A stretch of 64,000 nt of DNA, taken from Rhodoferax sp. OV413 (GTDB lineage: Bacteria; Pseudomonadota; Gammaproteobacteria; Burkholderiales; Burkholderiaceae_C). The translations under genes and the position numbers were made by a program. The notes below the pieces were generated by a model. The model made no database searches, was not told the origin of the DNA, and saw only the letters and a list, made by a program, of their open reading frames with translations. Positions 16,555 through 24,993 of the stretch are shown here, one piece after another (positions within the stretch are counted from its first letter, which is position 1; each line of letters opens with the position of its first letter). The stretch spans positions 1-64,000 of the forward strand of contig CAMAWD010000027.1 in assembly GCA_945861785.1 (NCBI GenBank), given 5' to 3'.

Positions 16555-17673
16555 TCAGGAGGCGATCAGCTGCTGGAAGCGCACTGTCACCGCTGGCCCA
16601 TTGGCGCCCCACCATTCAAAATTCTTCTCAAAGTATTTGCCCTTCATGCCGGGGCTGGTCGGCAGCTTGCTGGCCACGTCGGGCGGCATCATCGCCACTG
16701 CCTTGTCATTGGACAGGGTATAGGTGGTTTCGGTCATCCAGTTGACGGCCGCCTGGTCGTTGTTCAGGATGAAATTCATCAACCGGAATGCCGCTTCCTT
16801 GTTCCGGCTGCCCTTGGGCACCACCAGGTAGTCGCCGTTGAGTTGCAGCTGGTTGTAGACAAACCCGATCTTGGCACCCTTGCTGTTGGCGATCGCCACG
16901 CGCCCGCTGGCGATCTGCGAAATCGGGCCCAGGCCTTGCTGCAGGAAATTGACCGGCTCCTGGTTGTTGTCGAACCAGTGCACGTTCTTGATGCCCAGCT
17001 TCTTCAGGCTGTCGAATGCCAGCTCCACATTGAGCGGATAGAGTTTGTCGATCGGTACTCCGGCGGCCAACAACGCGAGCTCCAGGGTCGGCGTGTCCGA
17101 CACATGCTTGCCCAGGCCGCGCATTCCCTTGTAGCGGTTCAGGTCCCATACGTCCGCCCAGGTGCGGGGCGCATCGGCATCGGAGACCTTGCGCTGGTCG
17201 TAACCGATGCCTGACAGGAACAGGGCGTACTCAATGCCGAACTTGTGGCGGGCAAACAGGGGTACCTTGTCCAGTTTGACGATGTTGGTGTCGATCGGCT
17301 CGAACAGGTCGTCACGCAGACCGGTGATGAAGTCCCCACCGGCGAGCTCGACCAGATCCCATTGAACATTTTTTGACAGCACCTGGATCTTGACCGGCGC
17401 CAGCGCCTGGTTGACACCCTGCTGTACGGTCAGCCCGGACTCCTTCTCGAACGGCTTGACCAGATGCTTGTTCACGGCGTCCCCGTAGGAGCCGCCATAG
17501 GACGTGAAGTTGAAAGTTTTCGACTGCGCCCGTACCAGTGGCACCTGGGCGATGGCGGCTGCTCCGGCTATCGCCTTGACCAGCATGCGGCGCCCCATCA
17601 CCGGCTGGTCACTGTCCGAAAGGCCCTGTGTTGGTTCAGCCATTGCGCCCTTCTGAGTGAATTGAAATCCCAT
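16555..17673 (-). CDS. Extracellular solute-binding protein, PotD-like (family 1)
   Basis: 372 aa; the ATG at 17673 has AAGGAG eight bases upstream. The N-terminus contains GRRMLVKAIAGAAAIAQVP before an A-Q cleavage-like site, a plausible Tat signal. The mature part begins KTFNFTSYGGSYGDAVNKH, typical of polyamine/opine-type binding proteins. It is the periplasmic receptor for the permeases and ATPase encoded at 11.7-14.5 kb, separated from them by the two dioxygenase genes. The ligand is unknown; the family also binds quaternary amines and small aromatic amides. Confidence 0.9.
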   Translation of the reverse strand: MGFQFTQKGAMAEPTQGLSDSDQPVMGRRMLVKAIAGAAAIAQVPLVRAQSKTFNFTSYGGSYGDAVNKHLVKPFEKESGLTVQQGVNQALAPVKIQVLSKNVQWDLVELAGGDFITGLRDDLFEPIDTNIVKLDKVPLFARHKFGIEYALFLSGIGYDQRKVSDADAPRTWADVWDLNRYKGMRGLGKHVSDTPTLELALLAAGVPIDKLYPLNVELAFDSLKKLGIKNVHWFDNNQEPVNFLQQGLGPISQIASGRVAIANSKGAKIGFVYNQLQLNGDYLVVPKGSRNKEAAFRLMNFILNNDQAAVNWMTETTYTLSNDKAVAMMPPDVASKLPTSPGMKGKYFEKNFEWWGANGPAVTVRFQQLIAS

Positions 17674-17761
17674 GGCACACGCTCCTTGCAGTAATATTCA
17701 GACATTCCCATTATGCAACACTGTTGCAGGGCATGCAACAGCGGCGGGCTCACCCATGCGC

Positions 17762-19102
17762 TCAGGCGACGTTCAGCGGCGCCAGTTCGCGCTCGATCGC
17801 CGCGCGGCGCTCGGCATCGGGCAGGTGCTGGAATCGGATATAGGCGTCGGCAATTTTCCGTGAGGTCTCCAGGATCAGTGCCCGGTCGTCCCCCGCCCCT
17901 TTTGGAACCCGCAGGATCGTGTCACCGCCAAATGTCGACACGAAGGATTCGTCGCCGGCCTGCGGCGCCATCGGCTCGATGCCCTGCTGCAGATTGCGCA
18001 CGCCCTTGCGCAGCGCGTTGCGCAACAAACGCACACCCTGGTCGGTCCCTCCCAGCGTCTCGCGCTGGTGGCTGTTGATCGGGCCCTGGCTGACCCAGGC
18101 GTCCCAGTCGCCCGGGTTGGACTGGCGTTGGCTGAACGGCCGATCGGCGTTCTGGCCGTAGAAGTCCACCGACTCCCAGCCGATTTGGTCGCGCCTGGAG
18201 CGGCCTTGCGGGTCGTCCATCTGGTTCAGGTTGCGCCAGGCGATGACGTAGGTATTCGTGTCGTCGATCGGCACCACCCAACGCGTCAGGCTGGTGCGGC
18301 CGAAATAGCGCACCTCTTCGCCCTTTTCATACAGGCCGCCGTTTTGAGAAAAATTGGGCAGCAGGTGGTCGTGCATCCGGATCCAGATGTTGTCGCCACT
18401 GCGCCGCGCATTGGTATAGAAGAAACCGAACTCGCGCTCGTGGTAGTCGACTATGGGCAATTCACCCCAGGCGACCTCAAACTGCACGCCCGACATCCGG
18501 GTATGGAGAAACGGCGTGTGGTAGGGGTCCATCGAGTTTTCACTCACCTGCAGCCAGTTGCAGGGCGAATGGATCTGCCACGGCACCATCTCGTTGCCCG
18601 GGTGGTCCATCATGTCGAGTTTGGGGAACGGAGGCTTGCGCTCGATCGGGCCAAAATACGCGAACACCAGCCCCTTGTACTCGACGACCGGGTAGGCGCC
18701 GTGGAACAGCCGCTCCTTGATCTGGCTGCCGGGTGCCTCGCCGGGAGTCTCGAGGATGCGCCCTTCGTGGTTGAAACACCAGGCGTGGTAGGCACAGCGG
18801 ATTCCATGGGTGGCAACAATGCCGTATTCCAGCGACATGCCGCGGTGGCTGCAATGCTTGTGCACCAGGCCGATGTCGCCTGACAAGTCGCGGTACAGCA
18901 CCAGGTCTTCCCCCAGGATGCGGAGCGCCATCGGCTTGTCGGTCAGGCGCGAGGTCATCATGATTGGGTGCCAGAAGCGGCGCAGATACTCGCCTGCTGG
19001 TGTACCCGGCCCGACCCGTGACAGTTCATCGTCGACCGGTCGGTCCTTCGGCTTGTTGTAGCCGCTGTAGATCACGTTCACTGCGCGCGGGTTGTCGCTC
19101 AT
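17762..19102 (-). CDS. Rieske 2Fe-2S oxygenase, single-component-type alpha subunit
   Basis: 446 aa; GAGGAG lies seven bases before the ATG. Rieske ligands: CSHRGMSLEYG and CAYHAW. Iron-site motif: SMDPYHTPFLH (D-x2-H-x4-H). It resembles phthalate/vanillate-type oxygenases, which have no beta subunit, and differs clearly from the alpha subunit at 15.2-16.5 kb. Two unlike Rieske oxygenases in one operon suggest two successive oxidative steps. It depends on an external reductase; none is adjacent. Confidence 0.9.
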   Translation of the reverse strand: MSDNPRAVNVIYSGYNKPKDRPVDDELSRVGPGTPAGEYLRRFWHPIMMTSRLTDKPMALRILGEDLVLYRDLSGDIGLVHKHCSHRGMSLEYGIVATHGIRCAYHAWCFNHEGRILETPGEAPGSQIKERLFHGAYPVVEYKGLVFAYFGPIERKPPFPKLDMMDHPGNEMVPWQIHSPCNWLQVSENSMDPYHTPFLHTRMSGVQFEVAWGELPIVDYHEREFGFFYTNARRSGDNIWIRMHDHLLPNFSQNGGLYEKGEEVRYFGRTSLTRWVVPIDDTNTYVIAWRNLNQMDDPQGRSRRDQIGWESVDFYGQNADRPFSQRQSNPGDWDAWVSQGPINSHQRETLGGTDQGVRLLRNALRKGVRNLQQGIEPMAPQAGDESFVSTFGGDTILRVPKGAGDDRALILETSRKIADAYIRFQHLPDAERRAAIERELAPLNVA

Positions 19103-19114
19103 GGGTGCATCTCC

Positions 19115-20143
19115 TCAGTTTGCCAACAACCGGCTCAGGTTGTCGTTCAGAAATTGGGTGTCGATCGGGTTGCCAGCCGGGTTGCCGCCGCGGTGGCCCC
19201 AGTTGGTCGGGATCGGTGCGAGTTCAGCGTTCTTCATCAGGGCCACTTCGCGCCGGTTGTCCTCGACCGTGAAATACAGGTCGGTTTCGCTGGGCATGAT
19301 CAGCGCACGGGCGGTGATCGACCCCAGAGCGTGGGCGAAATCCCGGTTGTAGACACCGTTGTCGCTGATATCGGCGTGTTGCCAGGTCCACATATGGGCC
19401 AGCAGATTGTTGGCATCACGTCGCAAAAAATTGCCCTCCCAGGACATCACCAGAAAGTCCTCCAGCGACGAGAACCCGATGTCGCGCCACATTGAATCGC
19501 GGTAAAACGCCTGCGATAGCGCCCAGCCGGCGTAGACACGGCCCATCGCACGCAGGCCACGCTCAGGTTTGCCGGAAAACCAGCCGTCCTGGTAACCCAC
19601 GTCTGCCGTCAGCGCCGCCTTGACACCTTCGAGGAACACAAAGTTGTGCGGCGAGCAACGTGCAGCACCGCAGGACACGCCGATACGCTGGACCATCTCC
19701 GGGTACTGCGCCGCCCACTGGTAAGCCTGGATACCGCCCATCGACCAACCGTAAACCAGCTGCAAGGTGGTGATGCCGAACACATCGGTCAGCAATTTGT
19801 GCTGCGCCGCAACATTGTCATGCGGTGTGAAGTGCGGGTAGCGGCTTTTGTCGTAGGGCGCCGGCGTGTTCGATGGCGATGATGACAAGCCATTGCCGAA
19901 CATATTGGGAACGATGATGAAGTACCGGGTCGGGTCCAGGGCCGCGCCTGGCGCCACCATGAACTCGATGTCCGTGTGGTGGGCCCCGAACGGCGTGCAG
20001 TAGACAACTGCGTTGCTGCGCGTCGCGTTCAAGGTCCCGTAGGTCTTGTAGGCAAGTTTTGCCCCGCGGTAGGTCAGGCCCGACTGCAGTGCCAGGTTGC
20101 CCGCGTCGAAAACCTGGTAGTCCAGAGTGCTTGCGCTTGTCAT
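19115..20143 (-). CDS. Alpha/beta hydrolase, homoserine-acetyltransferase (MetX)-like
   Basis: 342 aa from ATG 20143, overlapping the amidase stop (ATGA). The nucleophile elbow is [11 protein letters not shown], the acid is likely in [14 protein letters not shown], and the His in GHRGGNP. The overall pattern ([20 protein letters not shown] near the N-terminus) places it with MetX-like hydrolases. Context argues against methionine synthesis: it sits between an amidase and a Rieske oxygenase. A role in hydrolysing an ester, amide or C-C bond of the imported compound is inferred. Confidence 0.85.
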   Translation of the reverse strand: MTSASTLDYQVFDAGNLALQSGLTYRGAKLAYKTYGTLNATRSNAVVYCTPFGAHHTDIEFMVAPGAALDPTRYFIIVPNMFGNGLSSSPSNTPAPYDKSRYPHFTPHDNVAAQHKLLTDVFGITTLQLVYGWSMGGIQAYQWAAQYPEMVQRIGVSCGAARCSPHNFVFLEGVKAALTADVGYQDGWFSGKPERGLRAMGRVYAGWALSQAFYRDSMWRDIGFSSLEDFLVMSWEGNFLRRDANNLLAHMWTWQHADISDNGVYNRDFAHALGSITARALIMPSETDLYFTVEDNRREVALMKNAELAPIPTNWGHRGGNPAGNPIDTQFLNDNLSRLLAN

Positions 20144-21429
20144 GCTGTCTCCAAAAGTGTGCCGACCCACAGGCCGGCGTTCAACAGTTCGTCATCGTGG
20201 CCTGCCAGAGCCACCAATTGCACCGCCAGTGGCAGACCCTGTGCGCCACGTCCCACCGGCACACACAGGCTGGGACCCTGGAGCGCTGTCCACATGCGGC
20301 TCATCAACGGGTCACCGGTGCCTGACGTGGCCAACGGGGCCTCGCCGATCGCGGCCGGGGATATCCATGCATCCAGGTCCACCGCCAAGCTTCGCAGGAT
20401 GTTCCTGGCCAGTTCCACCTCACATTTCGCACTTGCGTAGTCATGCCGGCTGACGTTGCGGCCGGATTCAGTCAAGGCAAGAAAAGCAGCGCTGAGCTGA
20501 CCCGGGCAACTGGTCGTCTCAAACACGTAGTTGTGCGCCGCTTCATAGGCCATGATCTTTTTCTGGGCGTCGATCAGCCCGGCGAACTGCGCGGGAAGTT
20601 CCAGTTCGCTGACCACTGAACCGGCTTTTCGACAGGCCTGCACCACGGTTTCCAATGCGTTCTGCGCTTGGGGTTCGGCCTGTGACCACTGCGCAGTGCG
20701 GCAGACCGCCAATCTGGGTGGCGCGGCGAGCGGCCGATGGTCAATCGGGATGCCGCCAAGCAGCACAGAGCGCATCAAAACGATGTCGTCCACCGATCGG
20801 GCCAGTACCCCCAGGGAATCCAGCGACTCGGCAAACGGACGGATGCCCGACAGGCTGAACTCCCCGTGGCTGGCCTTGTAGCCGTACACGCCGCAAAACG
20901 CCGCTGGCCGGGTGACGGACGCTGCAGTCTGAGAGCCCAGCGCCACCGGCACCATACAGTCCGCGACCGCCGCTGCCGAACCGCTGGACGAACCGCCGGG
21001 CGTGTGCAGCAGATCGTGCGGATTGCGCGTTTTGCCAGGCTGGAAATAGGCGAACTCGGTGCTTACCGTCTTGCCCAGAACAATCGCTCCGGCCGCGCGC
21101 AACGCTGCCACGCAGGCGGCGTCCCACTGCGGCTGGCGCTTGGCATAAATCTGCGAGCCCAGCGTGGTCGGCATGTCCACTGTGTCGATGATGTCCTTGA
21201 TACCCACCGGAATGCCATGCAAGGGACCCTGCGGTGCCAGCTTGTCGGCGGCGCGCGCCCGCTCCAGGGCGCGGGTGGCATCAAGAAACTGCCAGGCACC
21301 CACCTGTGGCTCGCGCTGCGCGATTCGCGCCAGGCAGGACAACATGAGCTCTTCGCAACTGAGCGTGCCAGTACGAATCTGCGCCGCTGCCCGACTGGCG
21401 GACAAGGCGCCAATCAGGCTGTGATCCAT
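20140..21429 (-). CDS. Amidase-signature family hydrolase
   Basis: 429 aa from ATG 21429 ([12 protein letters not shown]). The Ser-cisSer-Lys triad is visible: Lys in [11 protein letters not shown], cis-Ser in [14 protein letters not shown], and the nucleophile in [15 protein letters not shown]. The gene overlaps the preceding unknown gene by 16 bp and the next by 4 bp. Amidases of this family release ammonia or an amine from amides; here it probably removes an amide group from the transported compound or an oxidation product. Confidence 0.92.
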   Translation of the reverse strand: MDHSLIGALSASRAAAQIRTGTLSCEELMLSCLARIAQREPQVGAWQFLDATRALERARAADKLAPQGPLHGIPVGIKDIIDTVDMPTTLGSQIYAKRQPQWDAACVAALRAAGAIVLGKTVSTEFAYFQPGKTRNPHDLLHTPGGSSSGSAAAVADCMVPVALGSQTAASVTRPAAFCGVYGYKASHGEFSLSGIRPFAESLDSLGVLARSVDDIVLMRSVLLGGIPIDHRPLAAPPRLAVCRTAQWSQAEPQAQNALETVVQACRKAGSVVSELELPAQFAGLIDAQKKIMAYEAAHNYVFETTSCPGQLSAAFLALTESGRNVSRHDYASAKCEVELARNILRSLAVDLDAWISPAAIGEAPLATSGTGDPLMSRMWTALQGPSLCVPVGRGAQGLPLAVQLVALAGHDDELLNAGLWVGTLLETA

Positions 21430-22025
21430 GTCTCGGAAAACGCCAGAAAGGCCGAACTGGCTGTGCGCCCCATGAATGGCCGTGGAAATGGATGGCCAGG
21501 CAACTGGCGGCCGTTCACGGTGATGGAAGCCTCGGCGCTCTCGACAAACACGCTGTACATCTCGTGCTCGCCGGTGGCCGTCATGTCGGGCAATACGTCG
21601 GCTGCAAACGGCTTGCCAAGCTGACCCCACAACAATTCAAGCTGCAGACCCGGCGCTGTGACCGACACCGAACTGGAGCGCAGGTTGTCGCCGCCAGCGG
21701 CATGGGCTGTCATCGGCAGGTACTGCAGCGGTCCGAATGCCTTGGCGTCGCGGAACACGCCGAACCGCTTGCAGAAATTTTCCACAAGGTAACGCGCCAG
21801 TGGCTCGTTGTCGGAAACGCAAAAATTCGCAACTGTTGGCCAGCCGGCGGTGCTTGACGGGTCTTCGAACAACACGACTGCATGGCCCTTGCCAAAGGGT
21901 GACCAGGCAATCCTGAACCACACCATCAAGGACTTGAAAGGGCCTTCTGCGCTGTCCTTGAGGTAGATGCCAGGGTTATCGCCCGACCAGTCGACGGCGC
22001 CATCGGGGAAAGGATGTTGGGGCAT
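21414..22025 (-). CDS. Uncharacterised protein in catabolic operon
   Basis: 203 aa, started at ATG 22025 because AAGGAG lies eight bases before it; an upstream ATG at 22052 lacks such a site. I do not recognise the family. It has no signal peptide or membrane segment, and is rich in aromatic residues (VDWSGDNPGIYLKD, MVWFRIAWSPFGKGHAVVLF). The C-terminal half contains beta-strand-like stretches with a VNGRQLPGHPFPRPFMG segment. It lies between the amino-acid-type ATPase and the amidase, overlapping the latter. Its tight linkage suggests an enzyme or accessory factor of the pathway. Confidence 0.8.
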   Translation of the reverse strand: MPQHPFPDGAVDWSGDNPGIYLKDSAEGPFKSLMVWFRIAWSPFGKGHAVVLFEDPSSTAGWPTVANFCVSDNEPLARYLVENFCKRFGVFRDAKAFGPLQYLPMTAHAAGGDNLRSSSVSVTAPGLQLELLWGQLGKPFAADVLPDMTATGEHEMYSVFVESAEASITVNGRQLPGHPFPRPFMGRTASSAFLAFSETWITA

Positions 22026-22067
22026 TCGCGGAATCTCCTTTGCTGGCGCCATGGCCAGCGTTGTTGT

Positions 22068-22808
22068 TCAGTGGGAAAGTATCTGGCTCAAAAATAGCTT
22101 GGTGCGGTCCGATTGGGGGTTCTCGAAGAGTTCCTTGGGCGGCGCCTTCTCGACGATGCGCCCAGCGTCCATGAAAACCACGGTGTCGGCGACCTTCTTG
22201 GCAAAGCCCATCTCATGGGTCACGCAAATCATCGTCATGCCGGACTGCGCCAGGTCGATGATCACGTCGAGCACCTCCTTGATCATTTCCGGGTCGAGCG
22301 CCGAGGTCGGCTCGTCGAACAGCATCACCTTGGGCTCCATGCACAGCGACCGGGCAATCGCCACGCGCTGTTGCTGCCCGCCCGAGAGTTGTGACGGGAA
22401 CTTGGCCGCCTGCTCCGGGATGCGCACCCGCGTCAGGTACTCCATGGCCTTGGCCTCGGCCTGGGAGCGCGACGTGCCGCGTGCACGAATTTGCGGCAAG
22501 GCGCAATTCTCCAGCACCGTCAGATGCGGAAACAGGTTGAAGTGCTGAAACACCATGCCAACCTCGCGCCGGATGGCAGCCACATGCGCAGTGTCGTGGT
22601 CGAGCTTGATGCCGTCCACCACGATGGTGCCTTCGTCATGCTCTTCCAGCCGGTTGATGCAACGGATCAGCGTCGACTTGCCTGACCCGGACGGGCCGCA
22701 GATCACCATGCGTTCTCCGCGCCGTATGCTGAGGTCCACGTCGCGCAGGACATGCAGGTCGCCGAACCATTTGTTCACGCCTTTGAGCTGGATGATGTCA
22801 GAGTCCAT
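22068..22808 (-). CDS. Polar-amino-acid-type ABC transporter ATP-binding protein
   Basis: 246 aa, the standard length for GlnQ/AapP ATPases. Walker [14 protein letters not shown]-loop [13 protein letters not shown], signature [15 protein letters not shown], Walker [13 protein letters not shown] and H-loop [11 protein letters not shown] are all intact. It is fed by the two permeases upstream, 13 bp away. The transporter lacks a binding-protein gene here, so it must use one encoded elsewhere. Confidence 0.95.
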   Translation of the reverse strand: MDSDIIQLKGVNKWFGDLHVLRDVDLSIRRGERMVICGPSGSGKSTLIRCINRLEEHDEGTIVVDGIKLDHDTAHVAAIRREVGMVFQHFNLFPHLTVLENCALPQIRARGTSRSQAEAKAMEYLTRVRIPEQAAKFPSQLSGGQQQRVAIARSLCMEPKVMLFDEPTSALDPEMIKEVLDVIIDLAQSGMTMICVTHEMGFAKKVADTVVFMDAGRIVEKAPPKELFENPQSDRTKLFLSQILSH

Positions 22809-22821
22809 GGGTCACAACCTG

Positions 22822-23733
22822 CTATTTGAGGGCACGGGCGTAACGCCGCTCCAGCGCCGAAAACACGAGGGACAGCGTGAAACAGATCACGAAATACATT
22901 GCGCCTACAAACAAGAATACTTCGAACACCCGCTGCGTGGTGATCTGCACATCCTGCGCCATGAAGGTCAGTTCCTGGATCGATACCAGCGACACCAGCG
23001 ACGAATCCTTGATGAGTTGTATCAGCTGGCCGGCCATGGGTGGCAGCACATTGCGAAAGGCCTGCGGCAACACAACAAAACGAGTCACATCCCGCGGATT
23101 CATGCCCAGGCTCTCGCCCGCCTCCACCTGCGACTTGGACACAGACTGCAGGCCGGCGCGCACGATCTCGGTCACGTAGGCACCCGAAAACACCGACAGG
23201 CAGATCAGCCCAAGCAGGAAGTTGTCGAATAACTTGGGCGAACCGAACATAAGGGACAACCACCATTGCGCGGTGGGAGACAAGTCCTTGATGCGATCCC
23301 CCAAGCCCAGCGCTGGCATGATCTGGCTGGCGATGAAGAATACAAACACGAACACAAAAACCACGGGTGGAATATTGCGGATCAGCATCACGTAGGCGGT
23401 GCCGATCAGCCTGAACATCAGCTTCTTGCTGACCCGTGCGAAACCCATCACGGTGCCGATGACGCTGGCTACCAGGATGCCCCAGAAAGCGAGCCGCAGC
23501 GTGGTGGCCAGGCCCTCGAACAGGATGTTTGGAACCCAGGCCTTCGTGGCTTCGTCAAACCGGTAGACAAATGGCCAGACGGTGGACCAGTTCCATTTGT
23601 AGCTGAACACGCCACCGGCGCGCCACAGCAAGGCACCCAGTGCCAGCGCAAACACCAACAGCAGGGCCGTGTCGATCCAGGTCCATCGGAACCGTCGGAT
23701 GACAGGGCGTGTTCTGGAAATGGTTTGCGGCAT
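22822..23733 (-). CDS. Amino-acid ABC transporter permease (AapQ/GltJ-like)
   Basis: 303 aa from ATG 23733 (MPQTISRTRP); the longer frame to 23790 overlaps the upstream gene. Membrane segments start near WIDTALLLVFALALGALLW, and the HisM/GlnP-type EAA loop is AGESLGMNPRDVTRFVVLPQ. The large periplasmic loop between the first two helices is typical of the AapQM/BztBC group. It pairs with the permease 26 bp upstream. Confidence 0.92.
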   Translation of the reverse strand: MPQTISRTRPVIRRFRWTWIDTALLLVFALALGALLWRAGGVFSYKWNWSTVWPFVYRFDEATKAWVPNILFEGLATTLRLAFWGILVASVIGTVMGFARVSKKLMFRLIGTAYVMLIRNIPPVVFVFVFVFFIASQIMPALGLGDRIKDLSPTAQWWLSLMFGSPKLFDNFLLGLICLSVFSGAYVTEIVRAGLQSVSKSQVEAGESLGMNPRDVTRFVVLPQAFRNVLPPMAGQLIQLIKDSSLVSLVSIQELTFMAQDVQITTQRVFEVFLFVGAMYFVICFTLSLVFSALERRYARALK

Positions 23734-23759
23734 GGTAATTGGTGGCAGCGGTCCCGCGG

Positions 23760-24578
23760 TCAATGCACTTTGTAGCGTCGCTCCAGCCACGCCACAACCA
23801 GCGACAACGAGATTGTCATGACCAGGTACAGCGCGGCGGTGGTGAGCCAGATTTCGAACGCCATGAAGGTATCGGACACCACCGTGCGTGCCTGCGTCGT
23901 CAGATCGAACACCGCGATCACACTGACGATGGCGGAGTGCTTGACCAGGTTGACAACGATGCCCCCCAACGGAGGCAACATCAGGGGCACAGCCTGCGGC
24001 AGGATGATGTCGCGGTACATGTCAACGGTGGAAAAGCCCAGGCTCTGGCTGGCCTCGCGCTGGCCCTTGGGCACCGCCACGATGGCGCCGCGGATGATCT
24101 CCGCCGTGAATGCCCCTTCGTAAAAGGCCAGGCACAGGATACCGGCCCATTCGCGCGGTATGCCAAGCACCGCAGCGATGATGAAATAAAAAACAAGCAC
24201 CTGCACCAGAATTGGCGTGTTGCGAATCACCTCGATGTAGACCCATGCCAGCGCGGCACCGACGATGGAACCTGACAAGCGCAGCAGCGCCGTCGCGAGG
24301 CCGATCAGCATGGCCAGGATGCCGGCTTTCCAGGCGATGTCGATGGTGACAAACACCCCCTTCATCAACGGGCCCCAGATCAGCTCGCCATCGATCACCC
24401 GGTAGATGTACTTGGGTACTTTGTCCCATTTCCACTGGTACTCCATGCTCTGCGCACCATGGACGGTCAAGGCCAGCAGCAGGCCGAAAAGCACAACGAA
24501 CTGAAACGACTCGAACCAGGCCGCGCGATGCCAGACGATGGCTCGTGCGGCGGGTCTGGTTCTGCTGGTCTGGTTCAA
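23760..24578 (-). CDS. Amino-acid ABC transporter permease (first gene of the 14-gene operon)
   Basis: 272 aa. The hydrophobic N-terminus FVVLFGLLLALTVHGA, an IEVIRNTPILVQVLVFYFII segment and the EAA loop ASQSLGFSTVDMYRDIILPQ identify a HisM/GlnP-type permease. Both permeases share a similar Arg/Thr-rich start (SRTRP). This is the most upstream gene of the long co-directional run, and the palindrome at 24593-24604 lies in front of it. Upstream of that are only remnants, so the promoter should be in 24579-24680. Confidence 0.92.
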   Translation of the reverse strand: MNQTSRTRPAARAIVWHRAAWFESFQFVVLFGLLLALTVHGAQSMEYQWKWDKVPKYIYRVIDGELIWGPLMKGVFVTIDIAWKAGILAMLIGLATALLRLSGSIVGAALAWVYIEVIRNTPILVQVLVFYFIIAAVLGIPREWAGILCLAFYEGAFTAEIIRGAIVAVPKGQREASQSLGFSTVDMYRDIILPQAVPLMLPPLGGIVVNLVKHSAIVSVIAVFDLTTQARTVVSDTFMAFEIWLTTAALYLVMTISLSLVVAWLERRYKVH

Positions 24579-24592
24579 TTTAGTTGCCTCTG

Positions 24593-24604
24593 GGTAAATT
24601 TACC
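24593..24604. promoter_or_regulatory. Perfect 12-bp palindrome GGTAAATTTACC upstream of the operon
   Basis: The 12-bp GGTAAATTTACC reads the same on both strands and lies 15 bp before the start of the first gene of the 14-gene run. An AT-rich dyad in GC-rich DNA at this position is a reasonable operator candidate. No regulator gene is adjacent, so the binding protein is unknown. GGTAAA half-sites also occur at 4392 and 7782, which could be chance. Confidence 0.4.
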
Positions 24605-24681
24605 ACAACCGCCGCGACCTGCCCATGAATTAGTGGTCCGCACAGGCCTTCAGCTGGCAATTGGCAATTGGAAACCAAGTG

Positions 24682-24888
24682 TCAGGCATATCGGGTCGGT
24701 GAAAAAGGCGCCAAGTCGACGCTTGTGCGCCGCCCGGCCAGCAAATCCGCCACGATGGCAGCAGTCACCGGTGCCAGGGTCATGCCGATATGTGCATGGC
24801 CAAACGCGAGTATCGCGCGGTTGCTGGCGGGGGCAAACCCGATCACCGGCAGGCCGTCAGGCAAGGACGGTCGAAATGCAGCAACCAT
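24682..24888 (-). pseudogene. C-terminal remnant of a DadA-type FAD-dependent amino-acid dehydrogenase
   Basis: About 65 residues match the end of D-amino-acid dehydrogenases: FRPSLPDGLPVIG, AFGHAHIGMTLAPVT, AAIVADLLAGR and a final LAPFSPTRY. The FAD-binding N-terminus and the middle are absent. In 24889-24993 another minus frame encodes GLGGAPMRLQHPIDGAEVEA, which I cannot assign. This oxidase probably once belonged with the amino-acid-type importer that follows. Confidence 0.75.
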
Positions 24889-24993
24889 GGCAGCAGACGT
24901 GGCAAGTCGGCCTGTTGAATACCCAGGCGCGCTTCCACCTCTGCGCCATCGATGGGGTGTTGCAAGCGCATCGGTGCGCCGCCCAGTCCCACG

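Noticed and set aside
15037-17214. Long plus-strand open frame (725 codons) opposite the Rieske and binding-protein genes
   Set aside because: A shadow of high-GC coding DNA: it crosses three real genes and has no recognisable motif.
19115-20143. Calling the MetX-like gene homoserine O-acetyltransferase (metX)
   Set aside because: No methionine-synthesis neighbours such as metW, and it is locked into a catabolic operon by a 4-bp overlap.
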